Shown: positions 27,801 to 35,620, counted from the stretch's first letter. The stretch: DNA of 64,000 nt from Gemmatimonas sp. (GCA_009380025.1 WHSP01000002.1:39475-103474); one strand, 5' to 3'. Numbers and translations are program-made. Notes: a model not told the origin generated them from the sequence alone.

Positions 27801-27991
27801 GGTTGATCACCTCGACGTTGCTTACCCTGATCGTCGTTCCGGTCGCCTACACCTACTTCGACGACTTCGGGGGCTGGCTGAAACGTCGGCTGGTTTCGCG
27901 GGGGCGTCGCAGCGAGATCGAGGGGGAGCGCCACGGTCCGACCGGTGCGCCGGAGCCCCGCCACGAGCCGCAGCCTGCCTGGGGGGACTGA
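24812..27991 (+). CDS. RND-family efflux transporter (AcrB/MexF-like permease)
   Basis: 1059 residues, the usual RND length. It opens LSIRRPVFTAMVMIGLIVLG and has the two periplasmic pore domains between TM1/2 and TM7/8. The proton-relay helix carries paired acidic residues in SIGILIDDAIVVIENIVRH, and the second half repeats the layout (MIGVIMLFGLVTKNAILLID). It uses the proton gradient to expel drugs or lipophilic compounds. The GTG at 24812 is preferred because AAGGAGG lies 4 bases upstream and the length fits; GTG 24734 with GAGGAGGGG is a real alternative that adds 26 residues. The 70-bp region overlaps the adaptor end. The charged C-terminal tail (SEIEGERHGPTGAPEPRHEP) is unusual but harmless. 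Operon: regulator-tolC-adaptor-pump. Confidence 0.92.
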   Translation: MSGLSIRRPVFTAMVMIGLIVLGLFSFRRLSIDQFPDVDIPIVAVQTVYTGASPETVEREVTERLEEAFNPVQGVDRITSTSLEGVSSIVVEFELGRVAEEAAQDIRGRIDLVRRDLPTDIESPVVQTFDPGAEPILSLALSSTELSVPELTILAERVSEQLEAVSGVGQVQVAGGLEREIRIFLRPDQMQALGVSAQDMLGALQQQNLEVPAGRVERGPAEQLVRVVGRITDAEQFADIVVATRDGQPVRIRQVARVEDATEEERSIALVDDDRAISMDVVKVSGANTVEVADEVKEMVAEVQAGLSAGTTLNLIRDNSEMIRHSVEDVIFELLLGALLTVVVVMLFLNDWKATAITSLALPVSVVASFILMDFMGFTLNILTLMALSLSIGILIDDAIVVIENIVRHRQMGRDHFSAAAVGTKEIFLAVMATTLSIVAVFVPVAFMGGIVGRFFFQFGLTVAFAVLVSLFVSFTLTPMLAAWWGVDPHDPAHATGNRLSRGIARFNAWFDRTAEGYRGVIGWALGHRRTTIGLAVAAMFGAVALFPFIGGAFTPEQDEGRFSVTFETPEGSSLAFTEAKGRQIGRVLRQLPGVEFTYTTIGAGVTGTVTQGNVYVEMVPSGERDLTQQEAMVLAREQLVPLVGVSPSVLVAGGLGGAAKPLQVNVGGPDIQELQEISNQIAMALGEMPGIVDIETSLGDPRPEYRIEVNRALASELGLDIGQIANTVRPLLAGQTATTWQDPTGEERDVVIQVAPEQRTNLQNLTNLPIATPEEAETGGVVTVPLGQIARIEEGSAPSQIDRQDLARVGTVAANVGPGTSLAQASTEVREAITSLNLPTGYQATLGGETEQLEETTGYVVESILLAVILIFLILASQFESVSQPFAIMLSLPLSLIGALLALLITGDTLNMMSMIGVIMLFGLVTKNAILLIDNANERRTMGHDRWSALVEAGRVRLRPIIMTTLAMIFGMLPVAIGMGEGGGFRAPMARAVIGGLITSTLLTLIVVPVAYTYFDDFGGWLKRRLVSRGRRSEIEGERHGPTGAPEPRHEPQPAWGD

Positions 27992-28116
27992 CTACCGCGT
28001 AGAACACACGGCTTCTTCATCAGGCCAGCATCGGGGCGTAACGACAGAGGCTCACGCGAAGCCGCGAAGGACGCGAAGGACGGAAGGATGGTAGGCAGGA
28101 GCTGTGCGCTTCCATC

Positions 28117-28533
28117 TCACGCCTCCGTCCATGGGTTGAGAACGGAAATACCGCGATCTCGGCAGTCGCCTTCGTTGCGGGTGACCAGCGTGAGGGCATG
28201 CACCGAGGCGGTCGCAAGCAAAAGTCCGTCGACGACCGGGAGTTCCCGACCCGCCTGACGGCCCGCCGCCGACAGCCGACCCCACGCGAGCGTATCAACG
28301 GCCAGGACACGCCCGCTGAACTGCCGGGGGAGGTCGGAGGAAAGCCACGCCTCGAGTGCCTCCCGTCGACGTCCTGCCGGGAGGAGCTTGACCCCTTTCT
28401 CGATCTCTCCTAGCGTGAGCGCGCTGATCGCAAGGTCGAGAGTCGACTGCGCCCTTATCCACGCCGCAACGCGGGCCGCCGGCTTCTGCCTCGCAAGCTC
28501 GGAGAGCACGTTCGTATCGAGCAGAAATCGCAT
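28117..28533 (-). CDS. vapC: VapC-type PIN-domain toxin
   Basis: 138 residues with the PIN fold. The first acidic residue is in FLLDTNVLSELAR, the second Glu in ALTLGEIEKGVKLL, and the third and fourth acidic positions are in PVVDGLLLATASVHALTLVT and RNEGDC. The ending DCRDRGISVLNPW is typical of the FitB/VapC group. It is predicted to cleave RNA until neutralised. The antitoxin gene is immediately upstream on the same strand with a 9-bp gap, so the pair is a type II operon. Both genes are intact, suggesting that the pair is or was functional. Confidence 0.88.
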   Translation of the reverse strand: MRFLLDTNVLSELARQKPAARVAAWIRAQSTLDLAISALTLGEIEKGVKLLPAGRRREALEAWLSSDLPRQFSGRVLAVDTLAWGRLSAAGRQAGRELPVVDGLLLATASVHALTLVTRNEGDCRDRGISVLNPWTEA

Positions 28534-28542
28534 TCCGGATAG

Positions 28543-28800
28543 CTATAGGTCGATGTCCCTGTCGTAGTCAGGTGCGCGGTCCAGCTTCAGTTCGTCTGTG
28601 GCAAGCGCCTCCGCCAGCGGGGACTCCTGGAGGAACTCCACGAGGTCCCGCGGTGCAACGAGGCGCTCATAGTCCTCAGCGCTCATCACTACCACCGCAT
28701 CCCGTCCGTTTCGGGTCACCCGTTGAGGCTCATGTCGCAACGCTCGCCGAACGACCTCGCTGAAACGGTTCTTTGCATCTTCTAGCTTCCAGGTATCCAT
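28543..28800 (-). CDS. Phd/YefM-type antitoxin (VapB role)
   Basis: 85 residues from the ATG at 28800; AGGAAAG lies a few bases upstream and the track start at 28941 has no domain before this Met. MDTWKLEDAKNRFSEVVRRA is the classic Phd/YefM DNA-binding opening, and RVTRNGRDAVVVMSAEDYER the middle strand-helix. The acidic C-terminal tail (APDYDRDIDL) would wrap the toxin. It represses its own operon; a near-perfect 15-bp dyad lies 40 bp upstream at 28841-28855. It precedes vapC by 9 bp. Confidence 0.88.
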   Translation of the reverse strand: MDTWKLEDAKNRFSEVVRRALRHEPQRVTRNGRDAVVVMSAEDYERLVAPRDLVEFLQESPLAEALATDELKLDRAPDYDRDIDL

Positions 28801-28840
28801 GATGCTTTCCTGAAGACGGGCAGTACTCGCAGGAGCGATC

Positions 28841-28855
28841 TGTCTAGTCTGGACA
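28841..28855. promoter_or_regulatory. Candidate autoregulatory operator of the toxin-antitoxin pair
   Basis: TGTCTAG-T-CTGGACA is a near-perfect dyad (6 of 7 pairs) starting 41 bp upstream of the antitoxin ATG. Type II antitoxins of this family normally repress from such a site. Confidence 0.35.
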
Positions 28856-28982
28856 AAAAGATGAGCAAAAGTCGTTCTCCCAGCAAGATGAGCTAGCCAT
28901 TCACCACTCCGTCTACGGTTGAGTCGGGTTTCTGAGTACACCGTGACTGAACTATGTCGACGTATTCCTGGTCATTCCATTC

Positions 28983-29058
28983 GTCATTCCCGCGCAAGCG
29001 GGAATCCAGAGCACGGCAGCCGACTGAGCTACTGGATCCCCGCCTGCGCGGGGATGAC
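28983..29058. repeat. Dispersed inverted-repeat element, copy B
   Basis: Arms are GTCATTCCCGCGCAAGCGGG on the left and TGGATCCCCGCCTGCGCGGG plus GATGAC on the right. Copy B provides the last codons and stop of the truncated DUF4143 ORF on the minus strand, which therefore ends VIPAQAGIQ. Confidence 0.75.
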
Positions 29059-29640
29059 GACGCCGTCCTCGCGGACATAACCGAAGCCTGTTGCCACGAC
29101 GACGGCGAGCGCGCTCGGCTCGCCGGATTTTGTCGTGTCCACCCGCTGCGCGAAGCGCAGCAGGTTAGCAGCAGCCTCGTCGATATTCGCGGCACCGAGC
29201 TTGACCTCAGCGGCAAACCACCGGCCGTCAGTCGCCTCAATGACCGCATCGATCTCGAGACCCGTGTTATCCCGGTACTGGAAGACCGATGCGCCCGTGG
29301 CCTGCGCATAAACGCGCAGGTCGCGAATCACCAGAGATTCGTACAGGAAGCCGAACAGCTCAAGATCCTTCACGAGACGTTGGTGCGTCGCGCCGAGCGC
29401 GGCTGCGGCCAGTGAAGGATCCACGAAATGCCGCTTCGCCGCGTTGCGAACGACCGAACGCGAGCGCAGGTGGGGAGCCCAGGCCGGCTGGTCCTCGATG
29501 ACCATCAGTCTTTCGAGCGCGCAGTCCTCCCAAGGTTCACCGGCCAGCCCCTACCGACACCTGCTTCGCCAGATCCAGGATCGTGAGGGATGGCGCGGGA
29601 CTTCGCGGCGACGCTCCATCAAGAAGGTCGCGCACGGATA
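29029..29640 (-). pseudogene. Truncated AAA/DUF4143 ATPase remnant
   Basis: The open part (29029-29505, 158 codons) contains the DUF4143 segment: LMVIEDQPAWAPHLRSR, KRHFVDPSLAAAALGA, TGLEIDAVIEATDGRWFAAE and VKLGAANIDEAAANLLRF. In intact genes this follows an N-terminal AAA ATPase with Walker A; no such motif occurs here. The reading frame continues upstream without a start (AGEPWEDCALERL), then passes into another frame with SLTILDLAKQVSVG. So the N-terminal ATPase is lost and the 5' part frameshifted. The 3' end lies in repeat copy B. Non-functional; the left end of the remnant around 29640 is approximate. Confidence 0.6.
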
Positions 29641-30027
29641 CGGCGCCCGTCGAATGCCCCGTTTCTGTCCACACAAACGTGGCAAATTTAGGCACACAAA
29701 TATTTCTCGACCAGTCACACAAAGCAAATCTTTATCTTCCCTCGGATGTCCAGCCGTGGCTCAACTCGCACGTGCACTTCGACCACGCGGGCGGACGGGC
29801 CAGCCCTGACGTCGGCGATGGCGAAGCCGAGGGCCGATGACTCTCCAATATCATCAGGGCCGTTCCACGAAAGCCGCCGCCGATGACTCCGGGGGTCCGG
29901 TGAGCGGAACGCACTGGTTGCCGACGATGCGGAACGGTTTCGATGGGCGTCTGCCCACCGCTGTTCACTATGGATCGCCACCGGATGCTGCATTGCTTGC
30001 GCGTTCCTGGCATTCTATCTTCCGGCA
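29641..30027. other. Intergenic remnants, no intact gene
   Basis: No ORF here is convincing. At about 29739-29795 plus strand the phrase NSHVHFDHAGG resembles the metal-binding motif of metallo-beta-lactamase folds, but the surrounding about 25 residues are too few to call a gene. The rest is low-information. Confidence 0.4.
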
Positions 30028-30037
30028 GAATATATTC
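30028..30037. promoter_or_regulatory. AT-rich palindrome upstream of padR-like gene
   Basis: GAATATATTC is a perfect 10-bp palindrome 16 bp before the PadR-type start, in otherwise GC-rich DNA. It could be the regulator's own operator or part of the promoter. Confidence 0.3.
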
Positions 30038-30053
30038 CAGTCGAGGTGCGATT

Positions 30054-30425
30054 GTGGCTAAGCGGACGGACACACAAATGAGGACGTATCCACTGCCCTT
30101 GGGGAACGACGTGCTGTATCTGCTGCTCGCACTCGACCGGGGGCCGCGCCACGGCTACGCGCTGCTGCGCGAGGTCGAGGCGGTCTCGGGCGGCGAGGTC
30201 CGCATCCTGACCGGCACGTTGTATCGGCGTTTGAGGCGGATGCTCGATGACGGGCTGATCGAGGAGGTGCCGGCGCCGGCGGGCGAGGCTTCGGCGGACG
30301 AACGTCGGCGCTATTACGCGATTACGACGTTCGGTCGTGAGGTCGCATCTGCGGAGGTGAGGCGTATGCAAGGCGTTGTGCGTGCCGCTGCCGGCCGGCT
30401 CGGCGGGCGTCCGAGGACGGCATGA
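30054..30425 (+). CDS. PadR-family transcriptional regulator
   Basis: 123 residues. The PadR winged helix is clear: LYLLLALDRGPRHGYALLRE, EVEAVSGGEVRILTGTLYRR and the wing LRRMLDDGLIEEV ... RRYYAITTFGREVASAE. The GTG at 30054 is chosen because GAGGT precedes it by 6 bases and gives VAKRTDTQMRTYPLPLGND, a normal PadR opening; ATG 30078 is an alternative. The stop overlaps the permease start (ATGA at 30422-30425), so the two are translationally coupled. This gene pair (PadR plus ADOP permease) is common in Acidobacteria and Gemmatimonadota. It probably represses the pair. Confidence 0.88.
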   Translation: MAKRTDTQMRTYPLPLGNDVLYLLLALDRGPRHGYALLREVEAVSGGEVRILTGTLYRRLRRMLDDGLIEEVPAPAGEASADERRRYYAITTFGREVASAEVRRMQGVVRAAAGRLGGRPRTA

Positions 30426-33136
30426 AGCAGGGCAAGGAAGGAAACGACGGGCGAGAATCTCGCCTGCTCCGCGCGCTCGTGCGGCTGTTTCCCCGAGCCT
30501 TCCGCGAGCGGTTCGGCGATGACGTGCTGCGTACGCTGAGTGCGGCTCATCTTGCGGCGTCCGCGTCGGGCGCACGGGGGCGCGTAGCGTTCTGGCTTCG
30601 CAACATTCCCGATCTCCTCGTGGGCGCGGTTCGCGAGCGGATCGGGGGCTCGGGCGGACGACAGGAGAAGGAGGCGGGCATGCGACCGAGCAAGACGGGC
30701 GTGGTCTCCTGGCTGGACTTCAAGCTGGGATTCCGGATGCTGGTCAAGTACCCGGGCCTCACGGTCGTCGGCGGCCTAGCGATGGCATTCGCGATCGCGG
30801 TCGGCGCCCTCGGATTCGAGGCGATCATCACGCTGATGCGACCGTCGCTACCGTTCGAAGGAGGAGATCGCGTCGTCTCGGTGCGCAATTGGAATGCGGC
30901 GGAGAGCGAGGAGGCGGTGCGCGCGGCGCACGATTTCGTGGATTGGCGCGCGCAGCTTCGAACTGTCGAGGAGCTGGGCGCGTACCGAACCGTCGAACGG
31001 AACCTGATCGCGGCGGCCGGTCCCAGCGGTCCCGTCGCGGTCGCCGAGATCAGTGCATCGGCGTTCCGGCTGACGGGTGTGCGTCCTGTGCTGGGTCGCA
31101 CGCTGTCGGAAGCCGACGAGCGACCGGGCGCGCCACGGGTTCTGGTGATCGGTGAGGCTGAGTGGCGGACCCGATTTCGTGGTGATCCGCTCGTGCTGGG
31201 CCGGGAGGTCCGGGTCGGAGCCGACGTGCACACGATCGTGGGTGTGTTGCCGGAGGCGTACGGGTTTCCGATCGCGCACCGCTACTGGGTTCCACTCCGG
31301 TTGAACGTCCTGGATTATCCACGCGGCGACGGGCCGGCGATCGCAGTCTTCGGCCGGCTGGCTCCGGGTGCGACACTCGAGGAGGCGCAGGCGGAGCTGA
31401 CGGCGTGGGGCGACCGCATGGCCGCGGCATACCCGGAGACGCACGAGCACCTGCGGCCGCAGATGCTGCCGTACACGGAGTCGCTCTTTCCTTTCAGACC
31501 CGGCAACCTGCTGCGTGCCGGTCTGTACTCGACGAACCTGCTGTTCATCCTGTTCGTCGGGGTGATCTGCGCGAATGTCGCGGCACTCGTGTACGCACGG
31601 ACGGCGACGCGCGAGAGCGAGCTCGTCGTGCGCAGCGCGCTGGGTGCGAGCCGGCATCGGATTATCATGCAGCTCGTGGGCGAGATGCTGGTCCTGGGCG
31701 CGTTCGCCGCTGTCGTGGGCCTACTGGTCGCGCGGTTCGTCGCGGATTGGATCCTGGCGGTCGTGGATTCGGAGTTCCTGGACGCGATACCGTACTGGGT
31801 CGATCCCGGCCTTTCGCCAAGCACGGTGCTGTACGCGGCCTTGCTCACCGCGTTCGCGTCCTTCGTCGCGGGTGCGCTACCGGGCTTCAAGGTTACGCGC
31901 GCGTCGGGCGCCCGCCTGCGCGAGGTCAGTGCTGGCGGCGGCGGGCTCCGGTTCGGCCCGCTTTGGACGGCGGCGATCGTCGGGCAAATGGCGCTCTCGA
32001 TCGTTCTCGTGTTTTTCACCGTGTACACGATCCAGCTCACGCTTCGCATGCGCACCGCTGATATGGGGTTCGCCGCGCACCAGTATTTGACCGCTCGGAT
32101 TGCGATGGACCGGCCCGAGGCATCGCAGATCGCCGCGGACTCGGCGGAAGCAGCGTTCTTGGCCCGCGGCCGCGACAGGTACGCCGAGCTGGAACGGCGG
32201 CTGGCGGCGGAACCCGGTGCGGCGGGTGTCACGTTCGCGAGCGTCCTGCCCGGCGTTTATCGCGACCGCACGAGAATCGAGGTGGATGGTATCGAGCTCG
32301 AGCACCGCGTGCAGCCCGCGACCGTCGGTGTGAACTTCTTCGAGACGCTCGATGTCCCGATGCTGGCCGGTCGAGGCTTCGAATCCGGCGATCTGGCAGC
32401 CGACCGGCACGTCGCGATCGTCAACCCTTCGTTCGTCCGGCTCGTGATGGGCGGACGCAACCCGATCGGCCGGCGGGTGCGGTTGGGGGTTTCGGAGAAC
32501 GCGTCCGATCCGTGGGGACGGTGGCACGAGATCGTAGGCGTGACGAGCGAGTTGCTGATGACGAACGACCCCGAGCTGCGCGCGGGCGGCATCTACCTGC
32601 CGGCAGCGCCCAGTCCTGCGGCGCCGAACGCGATCGTGCACGTTCGCGGCGAGCCGGCCGCGTTCGCGCCGCGCCTGCGCGAGATCGCGACCGCGGTCGA
32701 TCCCGCGTTGCGCGTCTATGGCATGCTCGCGGCCGATGACGTGCCGCACGTCGAAATGCCGTTCTACATGTTCTGGATTCATGTCCTCGTCATCGGCACG
32801 TCGATGGCGCTTGGTCTCTCGCTGGCCGGCATCTACTCGGTCATGGCGTTCGCAGTGGCGCGGCGGACGCGCGAGATCGGCATCCGCCTAGCGCTCGGCG
32901 CCGATCGCCGTCGCCTCGTCACGTCGATCCTCACGCGGCCCTTTGCCCAGGCCGCCCTGGGCGTGGTCATCGGCGTCTGTCCCTTGCTGGTGGCCGGAGG
33001 TGTCGCCTCGCTCGAGGCCGCCGCCTACGTGCTCGGCTTCACGACCCTCATGTTGGCTGTGTGCCTGCTGGCGTGCGTCGTGCCGATCCGACGCGCGCTC
33101 CGGGTGGAACCGACCGAGGCGCTGCAGGGGGAATAG
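30422..33136 (+). CDS. ADOP-family ABC transporter permease (FtsX/MacB-like)
   Basis: 904 residues. The first about 90 residues are the ADOP-specific extension (LLRALVRLFPRAFRERFGDD). Then come TM1 (LTVVGGLAMAFAIAVGALGF), a large periplasmic MacB-like domain (GVRPVLGRTLSEADERPG), TM2-4 with FtsX signature (LLFILFVGVICANVAALVYA, TRESELVVRSALGASRHRII), a second periplasmic domain (VGVNFFETLDVPMLAGRGF) and a second FtsX core (RRTREIGIRLALGADRRRLV). It ends RRALRVEPTEALQGE, the family's closing motif. No ATPase gene is adjacent, as is usual for ADOP genes. Substrate unknown. Confidence 0.9.
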   Translation: MKQGKEGNDGRESRLLRALVRLFPRAFRERFGDDVLRTLSAAHLAASASGARGRVAFWLRNIPDLLVGAVRERIGGSGGRQEKEAGMRPSKTGVVSWLDFKLGFRMLVKYPGLTVVGGLAMAFAIAVGALGFEAIITLMRPSLPFEGGDRVVSVRNWNAAESEEAVRAAHDFVDWRAQLRTVEELGAYRTVERNLIAAAGPSGPVAVAEISASAFRLTGVRPVLGRTLSEADERPGAPRVLVIGEAEWRTRFRGDPLVLGREVRVGADVHTIVGVLPEAYGFPIAHRYWVPLRLNVLDYPRGDGPAIAVFGRLAPGATLEEAQAELTAWGDRMAAAYPETHEHLRPQMLPYTESLFPFRPGNLLRAGLYSTNLLFILFVGVICANVAALVYARTATRESELVVRSALGASRHRIIMQLVGEMLVLGAFAAVVGLLVARFVADWILAVVDSEFLDAIPYWVDPGLSPSTVLYAALLTAFASFVAGALPGFKVTRASGARLREVSAGGGGLRFGPLWTAAIVGQMALSIVLVFFTVYTIQLTLRMRTADMGFAAHQYLTARIAMDRPEASQIAADSAEAAFLARGRDRYAELERRLAAEPGAAGVTFASVLPGVYRDRTRIEVDGIELEHRVQPATVGVNFFETLDVPMLAGRGFESGDLAADRHVAIVNPSFVRLVMGGRNPIGRRVRLGVSENASDPWGRWHEIVGVTSELLMTNDPELRAGGIYLPAAPSPAAPNAIVHVRGEPAAFAPRLREIATAVDPALRVYGMLAADDVPHVEMPFYMFWIHVLVIGTSMALGLSLAGIYSVMAFAVARRTREIGIRLALGADRRRLVTSILTRPFAQAALGVVIGVCPLLVAGGVASLEAAAYVLGFTTLMLAVCLLACVVPIRRALRVEPTEALQGE

Positions 33137-33488
33137 GCGGGTACGAGCGGTCGGCGCGCATCGGAGATAGCACTTGCGGAGACAGCGCCATCTGCAATCG
33201 CCCACCGGAACATCGGGGTGCTTGTGAGAGAATGGGGCGGGTCCGCCATTACACCTTCCGGCCGCGACATCCTCCCCCTATTAGCGACCGCTTGCGAGGG
33301 GCAGGAGGGAGTCGCAGATTAGCTCCGATAACTGCACAATATCGGAACTAATCGACCCGAGAATCGATGCCCGCAGCAACTTACCGACCGGTGGGTGGCG
33401 CAGCTTGATAACCAGGCGATGCTTCCCGTGGCCGAAGCGCAGGCCGAGCGGGCCTTGATGCGGCTGTCCACGATCCAGCGGCAGGAGC
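33137..33488. other. Intergenic, only a possible protein scrap
   Basis: No intact gene. The track ORF 33395-33607 reads QAMLPVAEAQAERALMRLST, which looks protein-like, but it then runs out of frame into the integrase fragment. I cannot assign it. No promoter or repeat stands out. Confidence 0.4.
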
Positions 33489-33710
33489 ATGACAAAGCGG
33501 TTTGGATCGCGGCGGGCTGTGCAGAGGAGCGCAAGGCGCTACGCAGGCCACTCGCTGCGTGCCGGGTTCGTGACGAGCGCGGCCGCCGCGGGTGCTCGGG
33601 TGGATGAGATCATGGACCACACGGGAAACACGCGCGTGGATACGCTCACGCACTACATTCGCAACGCCAAGGAGATTCGCACGAGCGCGGCGGCGAAGCT
33701 GGGTTTGTGA
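33489..33710 (+). pseudogene. C-terminal fragment of a tyrosine recombinase (integrase)
   Basis: Residues RRYAGHSLRAGFVTSAAAAG carry the H-x-x-R box (HSLR) of phage-type integrases, and NTRVDTLTHYIRNAKEIRTS carries the catalytic Tyr in HYIR. The end AAAKLGL is a usual terminus. Everything before the H-x-x-R box (core-binding domain, first Arg, Lys) is missing, so only about 60 residues of a normally 300-400 residue enzyme remain. It indicates that an integrative element once occupied the locus. No attachment site is visible nearby. Confidence 0.7.
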
Positions 33711-33806
33711 CACTCCACGTGATGACTCCATCAGATGAAGCGGACGGAGGCGAGTCGCCGAACTGATCGGGGCACGCACCCGCAGGCGACCCCTGCCGTC
33801 TGGGGC

Positions 33807-34031
33807 CTACAATAGGCCCACGAACTCGTCCACAGTGAGGCCGCTCTGTCGAATGATCGCCCGGAGCGTGCCTCTGGCGATCTCTCGGTGATCGGGTACG
33901 GTGATACGTCGGAACGGCGAGGTGGGCTGGCGCAGGATTATGTGGCTGCCCTTCTGGCGGTCGAAGGCGTAACCGACCTTCCCAAGCATTCGGACGACAT
34001 CCCGAGCGGAGACGACCGGCAGCTTTGCCAC
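33807..34031 (-). CDS. hicA: HicA-type mRNA interferase toxin
   Basis: 74 residues with the double-stranded RNA-binding-like HicA fold: LPVVSARDVVRMLGKVGYAF, then DRQKGSHIILRQ with the catalytic His in GSH, and RITVPDHREIARGTLRAIIR. HicA cleaves mRNA when free. The antitoxin gene hicB lies directly upstream on the same strand, with 3 bases between, so the order here is hicB-hicA, the reverse of the classic E. coli order but frequent. Full length and no frameshift. Confidence 0.9.
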   Translation of the reverse strand: MAKLPVVSARDVVRMLGKVGYAFDRQKGSHIILRQPTSPFRRITVPDHREIARGTLRAIIRQSGLTVDEFVGLL

Positions 34032-34034
34032 CGG

Positions 34035-34241
34035 CTACACCTCGATGATCTCTTCGGTGATTGAGGGTGGAATGGGATCGCCGTGATCGTCCAAGCTCTC
34101 AAGATACAGCGCCACCGCTTCGCGCACGTTCTGGAGAGCCTCCTCGCGTGTGCGTCCCTGGCTGATGCAGCCGGGCAGTGACGGCACCTCAGCTACGAAC
34201 TTCCCGTCTTCGTCCTGCTCAATCCAGGCCCGGTACTTCAT
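34035..34241 (-). CDS. hicB: HicB-type antitoxin
   Basis: 68 residues, a short HicB with the partial RNase H-like fold: MKYRAWIEQDEDGKFVAEVP, SLPGCISQGRTREEALQNVR, EAVALYLESLDDHG. No C-terminal DNA-binding domain is present, so autoregulation must involve another mechanism or the complex. GGAG lies 8 bases before the ATG. It neutralises the HicA toxin encoded downstream. Confidence 0.9.
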   Translation of the reverse strand: MKYRAWIEQDEDGKFVAEVPSLPGCISQGRTREEALQNVREAVALYLESLDDHGDPIPPSITEEIIEV

Positions 34242-34527
34242 GTCCAGCTCCGTGGTTTTAGCCCAAGCAGTATTCCCTCTAATGTACCGCTTCGGTAGCC
34301 GGAAGTCATGTCAGATAATTGCCCGCCGATCCCGCGGCGAGGAGTCTTCCCCGCAGGGCAAGGGCGCGCATGCGCCGATCGCTGAGCACCAATCCATAAA
34401 CTCTTGGCGACTAGCGGCCCGTTCCACAGCTCCTGGGCTCAGCGCCTCGACCTTGTCGCCTCGCCGGCGTCTTGCGCCTTTCTCCTCGCCCTCTACCGGT
34501 TCGTTTGGCGCTGTGATCGGTAAGCGC

Positions 34528-35130
34528 TCACTCGATGCAGGTCTTGAGCGCTTCAACAGGAACGTCCTCGGCCTCGTCAAAAATGATTGCCCGATTCCCT
34601 TCGGACCTGAACTCGTGCGGGAAGGCGGTTCGGAACCTTTCTACCAGGCTAGTTCCGCAGTGGAAGTACATGGCATACTGCGTGTCGCTGGACTTCCTTC
34701 GGTCGATTCGGATCGTGCTACCACTCTTCGATTCTGAGGTAATGTATGCGGGCTCTCCCCATCTGAGGGATTCTTCTAGCTCGCCCACCCCGTCGATATC
34801 TGCTGCGGTGTCGAAGATCAACTGACGCAGCTGCATGAGCCGGCCACGCATCGACCGGTCGAGCATCTGCCGCTGTCGCGGCTGCAGTCCCGCGAGCTGC
34901 TGGCCAAGCCGTTTCTCAAGCTGTGCCCGTCTCGGACCTCGTTCGAGTTCGCCATCAAGCGTCTTGATATGGCGCTCCAGGTGCACGACAGTGGCTCTCG
35001 CCTGTCGGTACTCCGCCCGGTTCGCCCAGGCTTCCCGTACCCGACGAACGTGCTCGCTCCCTAAATGCTCAAGCTTGGGCGCGGCCTGGAGCGCGGCTGC
35101 CCGTTCGGCGGATCGGTCGGAAGAGGCCAC
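34528..35130 (-). CDS. Chimeric ORF with C-terminal DUF1801 domain
   Basis: 200 codons. The second half is a DUF1801 (YdhG-like) domain: GVGELEESLRWGEPAYITSE, STIRIDRRKSSDTQYAMYFH, CGTSLVERFRTAFPHEFRSE and EDVPVEALKTCIE at the stop. Family members usually continue about ten residues further, so the tail looks clipped. The first about 110 residues are Arg and Gln rich and helical (RVREAWANRAEYRQARATVV) and are not part of the DUF1801 family; I do not recognise them. The ORF is flanked by gene debris on both sides, so it may be a fusion of two broken genes rather than a working protein. Confidence 0.5.
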   Translation of the reverse strand: MASSDRSAERAAALQAAPKLEHLGSEHVRRVREAWANRAEYRQARATVVHLERHIKTLDGELERGPRRAQLEKRLGQQLAGLQPRQRQMLDRSMRGRLMQLRQLIFDTAADIDGVGELEESLRWGEPAYITSESKSGSTIRIDRRKSSDTQYAMYFHCGTSLVERFRTAFPHEFRSEGNRAIIFDEAEDVPVEALKTCIE

Positions 35131-35152
35131 GCCGAGAGCCTGGGCGACCCAT

Positions 35153-35260
35153 CTACTCGATGCGGAGCGCGATGATTAGATCGACGCGCGTCGCACGCCA
35201 AGCGGGGAACGTGACGGCGGCCGCGCGGATGAGTGTGATGGCGGCGAGGCGCCCGTCTGG
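35153..35260 (-). pseudogene. Tail remnant of an ADOP permease (second copy)
   Basis: The minus strand reads RLAAITLIRAAAVTFPAWRA then TRVDLIIALRIE before a TAG at 35155-35153. This is the degraded closing motif of ADOP permeases (PARRATRVDPMVALR). Only about 35 codons remain. It is too short for the ORF track and lies directly before the chimeric DUF1801 ORF. Confidence 0.5.
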
Positions 35261-35367
35261 AGAACGTGTGGTCGACCTCTGAATGAACGCCTAATGGGAA
35301 TCACATCGACGAATGGCTCAGCAGGCTGGGCGGGCTCCGACACGCTGGCACCAGCGGACAAACGTCC

Positions 35368-35620
35368 TCAGCCCGTCTTGAGTGCCTCCACCGGATCGAC
35401 GACCGCTGCACGCCGGGCCGGAAGGTATCCGGCAACCAGTGCCATCACACCCAGTAGACGACCACTCCCAGATATACCTGCGTGTCGACCGGTTGGACCT
35501 CGAACAGCATGGTAGAAAGGAGCCGTGTCGCTGCAACCGCGGCGGCCAGCCCTAAGGCCAGGCACTCGTAGCGCTCGGCGTCACGAACGTCGCGACGACC
35601 GAGGAGACGGAGGACATTGA
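35368..35620 (-). pseudogene. Tail remnant of an ADOP permease (first copy)
   Basis: Two minus-strand frames combine: ECLALGLAAAVAATRLLSTM, LFEVQPVDTQVYLG and then, after a frameshift near 35450, GVMALVAGYLPARRAAVVDP with VEALKTG at the stop. This is the last transmembrane segment and closing motif of an ADOP permease. The first two thirds of the gene are gone; an alpha/beta hydrolase ORF runs into it. A second, more decayed tail lies 110 bp further on. Confidence 0.6.

Noticed and set aside
29739-29795. Metallo-beta-lactamase-like motif NSHVHFDHAGG
   Set aside because: Only about 25 residues around it look protein-like; too short to call even as a fragment.
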